NCBI GenBank assembly: GCA_902781515.1
Contig: CACZJU010000001.1
Span: 186,001 to 250,000, forward strand
DNA length: 64,000 bases
Direction of reading: 5' to 3'
Source of the DNA: an uncultured Bacteroidales bacterium
GTDB lineage: Bacteria; Bacteroidota; Bacteroidia; Bacteroidales; Bacteroidaceae
Program-made: the position numbers and the translations under genes
Shown here: one piece after another, positions 34,737-43,679 of the stretch
Layout of the letters: every line of letters begins with the position of its first letter
How positions within the stretch are numbered: position 1 is the stretch's first letter
Notes under the pieces: generated by a model
What the model was told of the DNA's origin: nothing
The model's input: the letters and a program-made list of their open reading frames with translations, nothing else
Databases searched by the model: none

Positions 34737-34744
34737 TAACTTTG
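34737..34744 (+). promoter_or_regulatory. -7 box for the OmpA-family operon
   Basis: TAACTTTG matches TAnnTTTG, about 45 bp before ATG 34789. Confidence 0.65.
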
Positions 34745-34788
34745 CATTCGTAATTTGATTTCTTTATTAACTAAAAAACAAAAACATT

Positions 34789-35520
34789 ATGAAAAGCTTG
34801 AAGATTTGGGCCGGTGCCATGAGCCTGGCTTTGATTATTTCTGGTTGTGGCGGTATGTCAAACACCGCTAAGGGTTCACTCATCGGTACTGCTGCCGGTG
34901 GTGCTGCCGGTACTGGTATCGGTGCACTCATTGGTCACCTCGTAGGTGGTTCAAGCGGCGCTAAGAAGGGTGCCATCATCGGTGCTGCTGCAGGTGCTGC
35001 CGCTGGTGTTACCACTGGTGCTCTCATCGGTCACAAGATGGACAAGGCTGCCAAGGCTGCCAAGGCTCTGGAGAACGCCAAGGTTGAGTCTATCGAGGAC
35101 TCTAACGGTCTGCCCGGTGTAAAGGTTACCTTCGACAACGGCATCCTCTTCAACGTTGGTAAGGCCGACCTGCAGGCTGCTGCTAAGACCACTCTGAAGC
35201 AGTTCGCTACAGACGTTCTGAACGCCAACACCGACATCGACGTTGCCATCTGCGGTTTTGCCAGCAGCGACGGTAGCGACGAGACCAACCTGAAGCTGAG
35301 CCAGAACCGTTCCGACGCTGTCAAGAACTATCTGACCGGCACTTGCAAGGTTGCTACGAAGCAGATTAAGAGTTCTACAGGTTACGGTGAGAACCCCGAC
35401 TATCTGGTGAAGAATGCCGATGGCACTGAGGACGTTAAGGCCAGCCGTCGTGTAGAGGTTTACCTGATTGCCAGTGACGAAATGATTAAGGCTGCCGAGG
35501 CTGAGGCTGCCAAGAAGTAA
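34789..35520 (+). CDS. OmpA-family lipoprotein with glycine zipper
   Basis: This outer-membrane lipoprotein has 243 residues. The signal peptide ends in the lipobox IISGC. A glycine-zipper region follows (about residues 30-85; repeated GAAAG/GALIG blocks), then an OmpA C-terminal peptidoglycan-binding domain (about 105-230) with [14 protein letters not shown], the helix [16 protein letters not shown] and [10 protein letters not shown]. It likely ties the outer membrane to the cell wall. Strong codon bias suggests high expression. Its stop codon shares a base with the mtgA start (35520), so the envelope genes from here to 38342 probably form one operon. Confidence 0.92.
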   Translation: MKSLKIWAGAMSLALIISGCGGMSNTAKGSLIGTAAGGAAGTGIGALIGHLVGGSSGAKKGAIIGAAAGAAAGVTTGALIGHKMDKAAKAAKALENAKVESIEDSNGLPGVKVTFDNGILFNVGKADLQAAAKTTLKQFATDVLNANTDIDVAICGFASSDGSDETNLKLSQNRSDAVKNYLTGTCKVATKQIKSSTGYGENPDYLVKNADGTEDVKASRRVEVYLIASDEMIKAAEAEAAKK

Positions 35521-36200
35521 TGCTCCTGCGCATACAGAAATTTCTCAGAGGGATTGTGCTCCTGTTCTTTGGGAGTACAATCCTTTTTGTTTTGCTCTAT
35601 CGCTGGTGTCCCGTATATGTAACGCCGCTGATGGTGATTCGTTGCACGCAGCAGGTGTGGCATGGCGAGAAAATTCGTCTGCGCCACCATTGGGTGCCGA
35701 TGGAGCAGATTTCACCCTCGCTGGCAGTGGCTGTGATGGCCAGTGAGGACCAGCTTTTCCTCGAACACCACGGGTTCGACTTCAATGCCATAGGACAGGC
35801 CATCAAGGAACGCCAGAGCGGCAAACGGAAGCGCGGTGCCTCCACTATCAGTCAGCAGGCGGCCAAGAACGTGTTCCTGTGGCCCGGCGGAGGTTGGTTT
35901 CGCAAGGGACTGGAAGTGTATTTCACGGCACTCATAGAGCTTGTGTGGGGCAAGGAACGCATCATGGAGGTCTATCTCAACTCCATAGAGATGGGCGACG
36001 GCATTTATGGTGCCGAGGCTGTGGCACAACTGCATTTCGGTTACGAGGCTAGCAGGCTCACGCGGGCAAACTGTGCCCTCATTGCTGCTACATTGCCCAA
36101 TCCGCTCCGCTACAGTTCCAAGAATCCCTCGTCGTACATTCTTCGCCGCCAGACTTGGATTCTCAATCAAATGCGCTACGTTGAAAGAATGAAGGAATGA
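35520..36200 (+). CDS. mtgA: Monofunctional peptidoglycan glycosyltransferase
   Basis: This GT51 enzyme polymerises lipid II into glycan strands at the inner membrane. A single N-terminal membrane helix ([16 protein letters not shown]) is followed by the catalytic motifs [15 protein letters not shown] (catalytic Glu), [16 protein letters not shown] and [20 protein letters not shown]. The 226 residues match MtgA. There is no transpeptidase domain. It overlaps the next gene by 4 bp (ATGA), and its last codons (VERMKE) lie in the left part of a duplicated module that recurs after the next gene. Confidence 0.95.
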   Translation: MLLRIQKFLRGIVLLFFGSTILFVLLYRWCPVYVTPLMVIRCTQQVWHGEKIRLRHHWVPMEQISPSLAVAVMASEDQLFLEHHGFDFNAIGQAIKERQSGKRKRGASTISQQAAKNVFLWPGGGWFRKGLEVYFTALIELVWGKERIMEVYLNSIEMGDGIYGAEAVAQLHFGYEASRLTRANCALIAATLPNPLRYSSKNPSSYILRRQTWILNQMRYVERMKE

Positions 36201-36308
36201 GGAAGGGACGTAATATAATGAATAATGGGAAGTGGAGGAAGTGTGTAATAATGCTTTCTCATTTTCTCATTTTCTCATTCTCTCATTCTCTTTTCGCGCA
36301 AACCGACA
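36180..36308 (+). repeat. Duplicated module, copy A (gene end, gap and signal peptide)
   Basis: This is about 129 bp, closely matched by 37061-37197. It covers the last codons of mtgA, the overlap with the next gene and that gene's signal peptide. The left arm carries octamers of the gaaagaat type and the right arm ttctcatt octamers (36256-36294); the two arms are roughly inverse complements. Confidence 0.85.
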
Positions 36309-37081
36309 GTGCGAAGGTGGTGCACCTGCTGGAGCAGGGGAGGAGAGAGGCAACGACGCCGCTGCATCTGTGGTATGCCCGACAGCTCATAGGCACGCCG
36401 TATGTGGCACAGACGCTGGAAGTGAACAAAACGGAACAGCTGGTGGTGAACCTGCGCGAACTGGATTGCACAACTTTCGTGGAAACTGCCATCGCACTCG
36501 CCATGACGCAAGGCCAGGGGAGTACCAGATTCGAGGACTACAAACGGAACTTGACACGCATACGCTATCGCGACGGACGGCTCGACGGCTATCCCTCGCG
36601 TAACCATTACTTTACGCAGTGGATTTCGAGCAACGAGCGACAGGGCATAGTCCGAGAACGCAGTCTGCCTGCTGCCATCAGCACCACACAGCGGCTCGAC
36701 CTGCATTACATGAGTCTGCACCCCGAATACTATCCCATGCTGCGCAACGACAAGGATGCCCAGCAACTGATTCGTAAGTACGAGCGAGAGAGTGAGGGAC
36801 GGACAGTCCGCTATATTCCTCGTGCACAGCTCAATAAAGCAAAGAATACGACTCTCGGACTGATTGAGGACGGTGATATCCTGGCTATCGTCACCAAGAA
36901 AGACGGGCTCGACACTTCGCACATCGGTTTTGCCGTGTGGGGCAAGGACGGGCGGCTGCATTTGCTTAATGCCAGTCAGATTCACAAGCGTGTGGTGCTG
37001 GAACCGATGACGCTCTTCGACTACATGGGCAAGCACCCCAGTCAACTCGGCATACGGGTCGTTGAAAAAATGAAAGAATGA
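36197..37081 (+). CDS. DUF1460 (N-acetylmuramoyl-L-alanine amidase-like) exported protein
   Basis: This is a predicted periplasmic cysteine amidase of the DUF1460 family, NlpC/P60-related and thought to act on cell-wall peptides. The signal peptide core [16 protein letters not shown] is octamer-encoded. The catalytic Cys lies in [16 protein letters not shown], and the His in [30 protein letters not shown] is a family block. ATG 36197 overlaps mtgA by 4 bp, but starts at 36218 (MNNGKW) or 36251 (MLSHFL) also leave a working signal peptide. At 294 residues it is typical. It may remodel peptidoglycan together with mtgA. Confidence 0.85.
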   Translation: MRKGRNIMNNGKWRKCVIMLSHFLIFSFSHSLFAQTDSAKVVHLLEQGRREATTPLHLWYARQLIGTPYVAQTLEVNKTEQLVVNLRELDCTTFVETAIALAMTQGQGSTRFEDYKRNLTRIRYRDGRLDGYPSRNHYFTQWISSNERQGIVRERSLPAAISTTQRLDLHYMSLHPEYYPMLRNDKDAQQLIRKYERESEGRTVRYIPRAQLNKAKNTTLGLIEDGDILAIVTKKDGLDTSHIGFAVWGKDGRLHLLNASQIHKRVVLEPMTLFDYMGKHPSQLGIRVVEKMKE

Positions 37082-37197
37082 AAAAATGAGGAAGGGTAGT
37101 AAAATAATAAATAATGGAAAGTGGAGGAAGTGTGTAATAATGCTTTCTCATTTTCTCATTCTCTCATTCTCTCATTCTCTTTTCGCGCAAACCGACA
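37061..37197 (+). repeat. Duplicated module, copy B
   Basis: This is the second copy of the 36180-36308 module, covering the last codons of the DUF1460 gene (VEKMKE), the gap and the signal peptide of the Plug-like gene. The octamers ttctcatt and ctctcatt (two each, 37145-37176) form the signal-peptide core. The copy numbers of individual octamer variants differ from copy A. Confidence 0.85.
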
Positions 37198-38342
37198 TCG
37201 CACCCCTCCGTTCGTTGCAGGTGACGGTGGATGGAGACCCGCTGGCACCGCCCATTGTAGAACTGGGAGGTGGACATCATGTTAGCATCGAATTCGACGA
37301 GCTCAGTCACGACTATCACCGATACACTTACCACATCGAGCATTGCAATGCCGACTGGACACCGACCGAGGGATTGTTCGAGAGCGATTACCTGTCGGGC
37401 TTCAACGACCTGCCCATCGAGGACTACGAGAACTCATTCAACACCACACAGCTCTATACCCATTACCGACTCACGCTGCCCAACGAGGAAACGAGATTGC
37501 GTCTGTCGGGCAACTATCGCGTGACAATATATGAGGACGATGAGCGCGACGAGCCGCTTCTGCAGGCGAAATTCTACGTGGTGAGTCCCTCAATGAACAT
37601 CATGGCAGAGGTGTCGGGAAATACCGACATCGATTTCAATAGCCGTCACCAGCAACTGTCGTACAGCATCAGCTATGGTGCCAACAAGGTTGTTGACCCC
37701 TTGCGCGAAATACATACCGTAGTGATGCAGAACCGCCGGGAGGATACCCGTGTGGTGGACCTCCAGCCCAACATACAACATGCCGGAGGCATAGGGTTCA
37801 CACATCGCAAGGAACTCATTTTCCCTGCCGGCAACGAGTTTCATAAATTCGAGATTCTGGATGTGGAGAAACCGGGAATCAACATCGACAACATCCGTTG
37901 GTACGAGCCATTTCACCACGCCACACTCTATGCCGACCGTCCTGCCCGCAACTATGAGTTCACGGAGGACCAGAACGGCGCTTTTGTGATGCGTAACGAC
38001 GATGGCAACTACGAGACGGAAAGCGAATATCTATGGGTGCACTTCACCTTGCTGTTGCCTGAACCCACCACGGATGCAATGTACGTGTGGGGACAATGGA
38101 GCAACGGGCCGCGCGACGAGGCTTGCCGTATGACGTGGAACGCCGAGCAGCACCAATGGGAGGCTGCTGTGTATCTGAAACAGGGATACTACAATTATAT
38201 GTACGTGAGGGAAGACGGAACGTCGCCCGACGGCAACTTCTATGAAACGGAAAACGAATACATAGTACTCGTTTACCATCGTCCGCAGGGAGCCCGCTAC
38301 GATAAACTCGTGGGCTACCGCATAATGAATACCAAATTTTAG
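37086..38342 (+). CDS. Type IX secretion Plug-like protein (DUF5103)
   Basis: This is an exported protein of the DUF5103 family, which includes the Plug protein that closes the SprA channel of the type IX secretion system at the periplasmic face. The signal peptide (core [15 protein letters not shown]) is almost identical to that of the preceding gene. The mature protein is all-beta: RSLQVTVDG, YRYTYHIEHCNADWTPTEGLFESDYLSGFNDL, an FYVVSP domain boundary, IRWYEPFH, and a C-terminal immunoglobulin-like domain (MYVWGQWSN, YYNYMYVREDG). The 418 residues fit. It indicates that this organism has T9SS, consistent with the tails at 1699 and 46662. Confidence 0.88.
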   Translation: MRKGSKIINNGKWRKCVIMLSHFLILSFSHSLFAQTDIAPLRSLQVTVDGDPLAPPIVELGGGHHVSIEFDELSHDYHRYTYHIEHCNADWTPTEGLFESDYLSGFNDLPIEDYENSFNTTQLYTHYRLTLPNEETRLRLSGNYRVTIYEDDERDEPLLQAKFYVVSPSMNIMAEVSGNTDIDFNSRHQQLSYSISYGANKVVDPLREIHTVVMQNRREDTRVVDLQPNIQHAGGIGFTHRKELIFPAGNEFHKFEILDVEKPGINIDNIRWYEPFHHATLYADRPARNYEFTEDQNGAFVMRNDDGNYETESEYLWVHFTLLLPEPTTDAMYVWGQWSNGPRDEACRMTWNAEQHQWEAAVYLKQGYYNYMYVREDGTSPDGNFYETENEYIVLVYHRPQGARYDKLVGYRIMNTKF

Positions 38343-38343
38343 G

Positions 38344-38607
38344 TTAAATCAGGCCTATTTCCTGCCACTGCTTTACAACGGCCTCGGCATCCTTGCGGGC
38401 GGTTGCTTCGTCAACTTCGTATTCATCGGTCAGCAGCTTTACCATGTCCTCAACCTCAAAGTCGCGGTCGAGCAGTCCTTTCCACAGCAGCGTGGCACTT
38501 TCGTTCAGACTGATGATTTTGCTGAAATCGATGTTCTTGAAACCTGTGGCAACGATGATATTCTCGCCACAAATTGTACGCAGTTGGAATCCTTCCTTTA
38601 TTCTCAT
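38344..38607 (-). CDS. PqqD-family peptide-binding protein
   Basis: This is an 87-residue stand-alone PqqD-like winged-helix protein. Such proteins bind leader peptides of ribosomally made, modified peptides and deliver them to enzymes. Typical features are MRIKEGFQLRTICGENIIV, the LNESATLLWKGL helix and the YEVDEATARKDAEAVVKQW helix. The start overlaps the upstream peptidase gene by 4 bp. It belongs to an operon with an HPr-kinase-like protein and an S24/S26 peptidase. No radical-SAM enzyme and no obvious precursor peptide are visible next to it. Confidence 0.85.
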   Translation of the reverse strand: MRIKEGFQLRTICGENIIVATGFKNIDFSKIISLNESATLLWKGLLDRDFEVEDMVKLLTDEYEVDEATARKDAEAVVKQWQEIGLI

Positions 38608-39134
38608 ATTATAGCCTTATAAACAAATAACAAATATCTACGGATGGGCAGGAGGCGGCGCCAGATGCGAATGCGACGCTGAAGACGAGGGTCGCTGGCC
38701 AATAGCGTGCGGCGCGGACGCAGGTAGTGCGTGACAATGCCTGCAACGTCCTGTCGCTGGCACGATTCCGTTCCCTGCACGTTGCCATCGCCCATCAGAG
38801 TCACTTGATCGCCATCGATACTGATGATGCGGTGCAGTACGTAGTGTCCTGGTTCTATTTCTGCCAAAACGGCATCACCTATGTTGAGTTCGGTGGGTGG
38901 AGCTAGGATTACGCGGTCGCGCTGATGTTCGAGGAACGGGCGCATACTGTAACCCTTGACGGATATGGTAGCGGTGTGTCCTTCACGAATCATGTCACGG
39001 GCAAGACCCAGTAACACGTGGTTGGGCAGTTCACGACGAGCCTCTGTCGGCTCAACTCCGTTTCTCTTGCGGTAGTTGGCACGAACAGGCGTCATTACCC
39101 CTCGCATTATCTTTCTCGCTATCTCTTTAACCAT
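38604..39134 (-). CDS. S24/S26-type peptidase (signal-peptidase-like)
   Basis: This is a 176-residue protein with a LexA/signal-peptidase fold. The nucleophile Ser63 is in VKGYSMRPFL; DRVILAPP and IGDAVLAEIE follow, then YVLHRIISIDGD with His101 and LMGDGNVQGTE. The Ser...His arrangement resembles the eukaryotic/archaeal (Sec11/SipW) signal peptidases rather than the bacterial Ser-Lys type. The basic C-terminus ends in a hydrophobic stretch (YLLFVYKAII). It could process a peptide bound by the neighbouring PqqD protein, which is inference. The gap to the upstream kinase gene is a heptamer array. Confidence 0.75.
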   Translation of the reverse strand: MVKEIARKIMRGVMTPVRANYRKRNGVEPTEARRELPNHVLLGLARDMIREGHTATISVKGYSMRPFLEHQRDRVILAPPTELNIGDAVLAEIEPGHYVLHRIISIDGDQVTLMGDGNVQGTESCQRQDVAGIVTHYLRPRRTLLASDPRLQRRIRIWRRLLPIRRYLLFVYKAII

Positions 39135-39176
39135 TCACCCTTAATCCCAATTCTTAATTCTTAATTCTTAAATTTT
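39132..39176. repeat. Heptamer array between kinase-like and peptidase genes
   Basis: Units cattcac, ccttaat, cccaatt, cttaatt, cttaatt, cttaaat run from the peptidase start codon into the last codons of the kinase-like gene. Confidence 0.75.
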
Positions 39177-40058
39177 AATTCCAACTGTGCTATAGCACAA
39201 TAAGGCTGCTTCGGCATCGGGCAGACAGCCCAGCTCGTAGATGCTTACACTGCTGATGATGGCAGAAAGCGTGTCGCAGACTCCCAGATAGACGCGCTCG
39301 TCCCACTTCATGCTGCTGGCAGCAGGTAGGAGTTGTGCCAGCGATTCCACTGGCGACATACGACGTATCTCGTTCTTTTTGCGCTGCTGAATGCGTACTA
39401 TGGCTCCTACCGGGGCCTGTATGTTACGATAGCAGGGTGTTTTGCCGCTCCACGGTGTACCGTAGATGATGGGACGTCCATCGACAATGCGCACCACAGG
39501 GTTATCGTCGTTCATGAGGTCGCAGCCGGGTATGTTCTTGTACCACAGATATGTATGGGTGCTCTTGCCCGTACCGCTGGGGGCTGTCATCAGGTAGCCG
39601 TAGCCGTCCTTGCGGATGACACTGGCATGAAGAAGCACCGTCTGCTGTTCGGCAGACGAGAAGGCGTAGGCCATCATGAGTGCATTGTTGAGGGCAAAGT
39701 TGCGGTTCGTCCATTCCTCGCGCAACAACTGTGTGGTACACTTGCGGAAAAGACGGTCGGCGGTAAGTATGCCGCAGAGCTCGCCGGCAGGGTTGCTCAT
39801 CTCTATCTGATAGCCTCCGTCGGGCATGCGATAGACTCCGTAGTTGTTGCCTGAACCGTCGAACTGACCGACCTCGGTGCGTGGTCCGTCGTAGCGATAG
39901 GTGCTGTCAACGGTCATAGTGAAAAGCGGCTCGTCGTCAGACTTGCCTTCTTCCAGTACAAAGGGACGGAAAGACGGGATGAGTTCGGCTGTGGCGTCGG
40001 CATCAGCAAACTGCACGCAAAGCACATGGCCACCAACGCGGTATCGTGCTGTAGTCAT
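39168..40058 (-). CDS. HPr-kinase-like (HprK-related) P-loop protein
   Basis: This is a 296-residue protein related to the C-terminal domain of HPr(Ser) kinase/phosphorylase. The N-terminal part (about 1-125) is a domain of unknown function. The kinase core has LLHASVIRKDGYGYLMTAPSGTGKST (Walker A about 159-167, K165), MNDDNPVVR (acidic pair D184-D185) and YGTPWSGKTP. Related kinases encoded beside PqqD proteins occur in HprK-related systems and in lasso-peptide clusters, where they phosphorylate precursor peptides. It overlaps the upstream secreted-protein gene by 4 bp. Its substrate is not known. Confidence 0.8.
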   Translation of the reverse strand: MTTARYRVGGHVLCVQFADADATAELIPSFRPFVLEEGKSDDEPLFTMTVDSTYRYDGPRTEVGQFDGSGNNYGVYRMPDGGYQIEMSNPAGELCGILTADRLFRKCTTQLLREEWTNRNFALNNALMMAYAFSSAEQQTVLLHASVIRKDGYGYLMTAPSGTGKSTHTYLWYKNIPGCDLMNDDNPVVRIVDGRPIIYGTPWSGKTPCYRNIQAPVGAIVRIQQRKKNEIRRMSPVESLAQLLPAASSMKWDERVYLGVCDTLSAIISSVSIYELGCLPDAEAALLCYSTVGIKI

Positions 40059-40522
40059 TTCTTGGGTGTGGTTTTTATGCTGTCGGAGGGCTCGGGTGAT
40101 GTCTCTATGATTTCGCTATCGACCCATTCTTCAGGCTCGAAACGAAACTCATCGACACCAAGCGGTTGTAAAGTCACAGCCTTGCGACTGCGATATGAAT
40201 TGCGTATCTTCTGATACTTCTTTTCGGCCTTTACCTTATTCTTGTCGTAGAAGACTGTGCAGGTCATGTGCTCGCGCATCTGCTTCGCTACAAGATGGTT
40301 GTTGAGCTGCAGGGTGTAGAGCGAGCGGTCGGCAAGGAACCCGTTGGGCATAACGTATGCGTCAACTGCTTGCAAGTCGGTCATTACCACGGTGGAATCG
40401 GTGAATGAGCAAGCCATGCCGAACATATACACACGTTGTGGCTTGGGCTTGACAGGAGCTGCCATCAGCGTGGTAACTGTGGCTGCAATGAATATGAGGG
40501 CCAGTATGGTACGGCGCATCAT
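40055..40522 (-). CDS. Secreted protein of unknown function in the rpoD/HprK operon
   Basis: This is a 155-residue protein I cannot assign. A signal peptide ([19 protein letters not shown]) is followed by a mature domain with [37 protein letters not shown] and [22 protein letters not shown], then a basic and an acidic tail ([14 protein letters not shown]). It overlaps rpoD by 4 bp and the kinase-like gene by 4 bp, so its translation is coupled on both sides. Periplasmic or outer-membrane location is likely. Confidence 0.7.
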   Translation of the reverse strand: MMRRTILALIFIAATVTTLMAAPVKPKPQRVYMFGMACSFTDSTVVMTDLQAVDAYVMPNGFLADRSLYTLQLNNHLVAKQMREHMTCTVFYDKNKVKAEKKYQKIRNSYRSRKAVTLQPLGVDEFRFEPEEWVDSEIIETSPEPSDSIKTTPKK

Positions 40523-41379
40523 CCGAGGTATGATTTCAGAAGTTTATTCTTTGAGTTCTGACGCAGACGGCGTATGGCCTTTTCCTTGATTTGGCGCACA
40601 CGTTCGCGAGTGAGATTGAATTCGTCGCCAATCTCCTCAAGCGTCATTTCCTGACGACCGATGCCGAAGAACATCTGTATGATGGCTTTCTCGCGCTCGG
40701 TAAGTGTGTCGAGGGCGCGGTCTATCTCACGCGCCAGACTCTCGTTCACCAATGTGCGGTCTGCCATGGGACTGTCATCGTTCACAAGCACGTCAAGCAG
40801 CGAGTTGTCCTCACCTTCCACGAAGGGGGCGTCAACGGAAATGTGACGACCGCTGACCTTCAGTGTGTCGCTGATTTTGTCAACGGGGATGTCCAGTTCC
40901 TCTGCCAGTTCATCGGGACTGGGACGGCGTTCGTTCTCCTGCTCGAACTTGCTGTAGGCCTTGCTGATTTTATTCAGTGAACCCACCTGATTCAGGGGTA
41001 AACGCACGATACGGCTCTGTTCGGCCAGAGCCTGCAGAATGCTTTGACGAATCCACCAAACAGCATACGAAATGAATTTGAAACCGCGTGTCTCGTCGAA
41101 CTTCTCTGCGGCCTTGATAAGACCCAAGTTGCCTTCGTTGATAAGGTCGGGGAGCGAAAGACCTTGGTTCTGGTATTGCTTGGCTACGCTGACTACGAAG
41201 CGCAGATTGGCCTTCGTGAGCTTCTCCAAAGCGGCACGGTCGCCCTTGCGGATGCGCTGGGCCAGTTCCACCTCTTCTTCCACAACGATTAGGTCCTCGC
41301 GACCAATCTCCTGCAGGTATTTATCAAGCGACGCGCTTTCGCGATTCGTAATACTTTTGGTGATTTTTAATTGCTTCAT
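40519..41379 (-). CDS. rpoD: Primary RNA polymerase sigma factor RpoD/SigA
   Basis: This is the housekeeping sigma factor that recognises the TAnnTTTG promoters of Bacteroidetes. It starts at ATG 41379 ([21 protein letters not shown]), 26 bp after the -7 box, rather than at upstream in-frame codons. Region 1.2, region 2 ([35 protein letters not shown]), region 3 and region 4 ([29 protein letters not shown]) are all present; the long region 1.1 is absent, as usual for this phylum. It is 286 residues long. It is the first gene of a tightly overlapped operon with the HprK/PqqD genes. Confidence 0.96.
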   Translation of the reverse strand: MKQLKITKSITNRESASLDKYLQEIGREDLIVVEEEVELAQRIRKGDRAALEKLTKANLRFVVSVAKQYQNQGLSLPDLINEGNLGLIKAAEKFDETRGFKFISYAVWWIRQSILQALAEQSRIVRLPLNQVGSLNKISKAYSKFEQENERRPSPDELAEELDIPVDKISDTLKVSGRHISVDAPFVEGEDNSLLDVLVNDDSPMADRTLVNESLAREIDRALDTLTEREKAIIQMFFGIGRQEMTLEEIGDEFNLTRERVRQIKEKAIRRLRQNSKNKLLKSYLG

Positions 41380-41404
41380 ACGGGTATGTGCATAATAAAC
41401 GCCG

Positions 41405-41412
41405 CGAAAGTA
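41405..41412 (-). promoter_or_regulatory. -7 box for the rpoD operon
   Basis: The minus-strand TACTTTCG is one base off TAnnTTTG; it lies 26 bp before the rpoD ATG and supports that start. Confidence 0.55.
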
Positions 41413-41448
41413 CAACTTTTTCACGACAATTCCAAACTTTTCTTCAAA

Positions 41449-41487
41449 AAAGTTAGGCCCGAAGCAACTGACTGCTCCCGGCCCAAC
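41449..41487 (-). terminator. htrA terminator
   Basis: On the minus strand GGGCC-g-GGAGCA...TGCTTC-g-GGCC forms a stem followed by TAACTTTTTTG. It shares its upper stem (GAGCA/TGCTT) with the terminator at 9657. Confidence 0.8.
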
Positions 41488-41527
41488 CATCCATGCCAAT
41501 AAAATATTCTCTAAAAATAGCGAGAAA

Positions 41528-43015
41528 TTATTCGTTTAAGTCGATGAAGTATGATACCTTGCGACCGCTGGGCTTCAAGGCCTTTATCCACAGCTCACGG
41601 TCGGCTGAGCGGTTGGCTTCCTTCACGATTTCTTCCCAATCCTCCGTGGTTTCCAGCTTTTTGTTATTGACTTCCAAGAGGATGGTGCCCTTGCTGACTC
41701 CAGCGTCCATCATCTTGCCACGACGTATACCATTGACAGCCAGACCGTAGGATATGCTGAATGTCGATTTCTGCTCGTCGGTTACAGGCTTCAGGCTCAC
41801 GCCAAGCTGGTCCATATCAACTTCGGTCATTACCTTTGTGTTGCCCTGTGCATTGCGCAGTGTCACACTGGTGCTCTTGGTCTTCTTGTTGCGCAGGTAG
41901 GTTATATTAACCTTGTCGCCAGGCTTGTGCTGGGCAATCTGCTCCTGTAATTCCGACATCTTTGTCACTTCCTTGTCGCCAATCTTTGTAATGACGTCGC
42001 CTTGCTCCAGATCTGCTTCTTCAGCGGCACTACCATCGGTCACCTTTGCGATGTAAACGCCCGTAACGGTGCCCAGTTCGGGAGTGTTACCCTTGGCTTT
42101 CTCAACGTCGATGTACTTGTCAACATCCTGTCCTTGAACACCAAGAATGGCTCGTTGTACTGTTCCGTAAACCTTGAGGTCGGCTACCACCTTGTTCATG
42201 ATGGTAGTAGGGATGGCAAAACCGTAGCCTGCGTATGAACCTGTCTGGCTGTATATCATTGAATTGATACCCACCAGTTCGCCCTGCTCGTTTACAAGTG
42301 CGCCGCCCGAGTTGCCGGCATTGATGGCAGCATCCGTTTGAATGAAGCTCTCCACGCCATTGGCTCCAAGAGTACGGGCCTTGGCGCTGACGATACCAGC
42401 CGTAACAGTAGAAGTTAGATTGAAGGGGTTGCCGACTGCCAGTACCCACTGACCCAGCTTCAGATTGTCGCTGTTGCCAATCTTGATAGCAGGAAGTCCC
42501 TTGGCATCAATCTTCACCAGTGCGAGGTCTGTCGTTTCGTCAGTTCCGATGATGCGACCCTTGAATTCGCGACTGTCGTTGAGTTTTACGGTGATTTCGT
42601 CTGCCTGACCCACAACGTGGTTGTTAGTGACGATGTAGCCGTCTTGAGAAATTATGACACCGGAGCCGGCACCATGACGGTCGGGCTGCTTGTATTCGCG
42701 CTGCTGGGGCTGCTGACGACGCTGTCCAAAACCGAAGAAATCGCCGAAGAAATCCTCAAAGGGATCTTGCACCTGCACACGCTGAGTCTTGCCCTGAACC
42801 GTTACACTGATATATACCACGCTGTTGACAGCTTGCTCTGCCGCATTCGTCAGGTCAACGTATGCCGAAGGGGCTGCTGCAGGAGCCGTTGCCACTACGG
42901 GTTCTGGCATGGGCAATGTTTGTCCGCTCTTGTTGTTTACCACGGCGGCAGTCATCATGCTGCTGCCTAATACGAGGGCTACAGCCCCCATCCATGTCTT
43001 TGTCTTCTTGTCCAT
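41528..43015 (-). CDS. htrA: Periplasmic serine protease/chaperone HtrA (DegP family)
   Basis: This envelope quality-control protease has 495 residues. An uncleaved or cleaved N-terminal helix ([18 protein letters not shown]) precedes a Pro/Ala-rich linker. The trypsin-like domain has the triad His133 (VTNNHVV), Asp163 ([10 protein letters not shown]) and Ser236 (GNSGGAL); the Q-rich LA loop is [17 protein letters not shown]. Two PDZ domains follow (about 270-370 and 390-490). The promoter is at 43116-43123, giving a leader of about 95 nt that contains a nonamer array and heptamer-like A/T repeats. It has its own terminator. Confidence 0.93.
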   Translation of the reverse strand: MDKKTKTWMGAVALVLGSSMMTAAVVNNKSGQTLPMPEPVVATAPAAAPSAYVDLTNAAEQAVNSVVYISVTVQGKTQRVQVQDPFEDFFGDFFGFGQRRQQPQQREYKQPDRHGAGSGVIISQDGYIVTNNHVVGQADEITVKLNDSREFKGRIIGTDETTDLALVKIDAKGLPAIKIGNSDNLKLGQWVLAVGNPFNLTSTVTAGIVSAKARTLGANGVESFIQTDAAINAGNSGGALVNEQGELVGINSMIYSQTGSYAGYGFAIPTTIMNKVVADLKVYGTVQRAILGVQGQDVDKYIDVEKAKGNTPELGTVTGVYIAKVTDGSAAEEADLEQGDVITKIGDKEVTKMSELQEQIAQHKPGDKVNITYLRNKKTKSTSVTLRNAQGNTKVMTEVDMDQLGVSLKPVTDEQKSTFSISYGLAVNGIRRGKMMDAGVSKGTILLEVNNKKLETTEDWEEIVKEANRSADRELWIKALKPSGRKVSYFIDLNE

Positions 43016-43071
43016 CTTATTTAATTTTACAATTATACAATTACAATTTCACAATTTAATTTCCTTTTTTG

Positions 43072-43107
43072 CTCTGTGCACTCTGTCTGCTCTGTGCTCT
43101 CTGTGAA
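43072..43107. repeat. Nonamer array in the htrA leader
   Basis: Four 9-bp units (CTCTGTGCA, CTCTGTCTG, CTCTGTGCT, CTCTGTGAA on the plus strand) lie outside any gene. The same unit encodes lipoprotein signal-peptide cores at 12102 and 25605. Confidence 0.8.
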
Positions 43108-43115
43108 TCCTGACA

Positions 43116-43123
43116 CAAAGTTA
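43116..43123 (-). promoter_or_regulatory. -7 box for htrA
   Basis: The minus-strand TAACTTTG matches TAnnTTTG upstream of htrA. Confidence 0.55.
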
Positions 43124-43231
43124 ATGCAAAAGTTTCATCACCTGTCACACTGTCAGTTGTTTTTTAAGACGATTTAAGAGTCCGAGCCCACCTTTTCACA
43201 TTCGTTAATACAAATTCGCCCATTTCCCCAC

Positions 43232-43265
43232 CAATTTTCAATTTTCAATTTTCAATTTTCAATTT
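43232..43265. repeat. Heptamer array upstream of rnpB
   Basis: Nearly five perfect copies of caatttt end 8 bp before the rnpB -7 box. Confidence 0.8.
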
Positions 43266-43272
43266 AAAGTAT

Positions 43273-43280
43273 TACCTTTG
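43273..43280 (+). promoter_or_regulatory. -7 box for rnpB
   Basis: TACCTTTG matches TAnnTTTG just before the RNase P RNA 5' end. Confidence 0.65.
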
Positions 43281-43287
43281 TGCTCAA

Positions 43288-43656
43288 AGAAAGAAGAGAG
43301 CATGCCGGCTTGTCGCTGGTCACTTACGTAGTGGCGAGAGGAAAGTCCGGGCAACATAGGGCAATCCGCTTCCTAACGGGAAGAAGTCCGCGAGGGCTAG
43401 TAGATGCAGAAGAGAATGACAGCCCATTATGGGTGATGGTGAGAAGGTGGGGTAAGAGCCCACCAGGCGTATGGCGACATGCGTGCTGTGCATCCCGGAT
43501 GTTGAAAGTTCATGTATACCGGCGTTTGAGGGCGGCCCGTCCGAGCTGGAGGGTAGAACGATAGAGGCCGACTGGTGACAGCGGCAGTAGATAAATGACA
43601 GGCGTCCGCCGCTTGCGGTGGAAACAGAACCCGGCTTACAGGCAAGCTCTCTTTTT
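43288..43656 (+). ncRNA. rnpB: RNase P RNA, bacterial type A
   Basis: This is the catalytic RNA that matures tRNA 5' ends. The conserved core is present at both ends: GAGGAAAGTCCGGGC (CR-I/P4 side, about 43330) and ACAGAACCCGGCTTAC (CR-V, about 43624). The terminal P1 helix is AAGAGAGC (43294-43301) with GCTCTCTT (43646-43653), ending in a T tract. The size of about 370 nt is normal. Ends are estimated from P1 and the promoter. The next gene starts 24 bp later. Confidence 0.93.
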
Positions 43657-43679
43657 ATATAAAAGAAGACACATACGAT

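Noticed and set aside
36197-38342. Gene duplication of the DUF1460 and Plug-like genes
   Set aside because: Similarity is limited to the 130-bp module including the signal peptide; the mature proteins have different folds and motifs.
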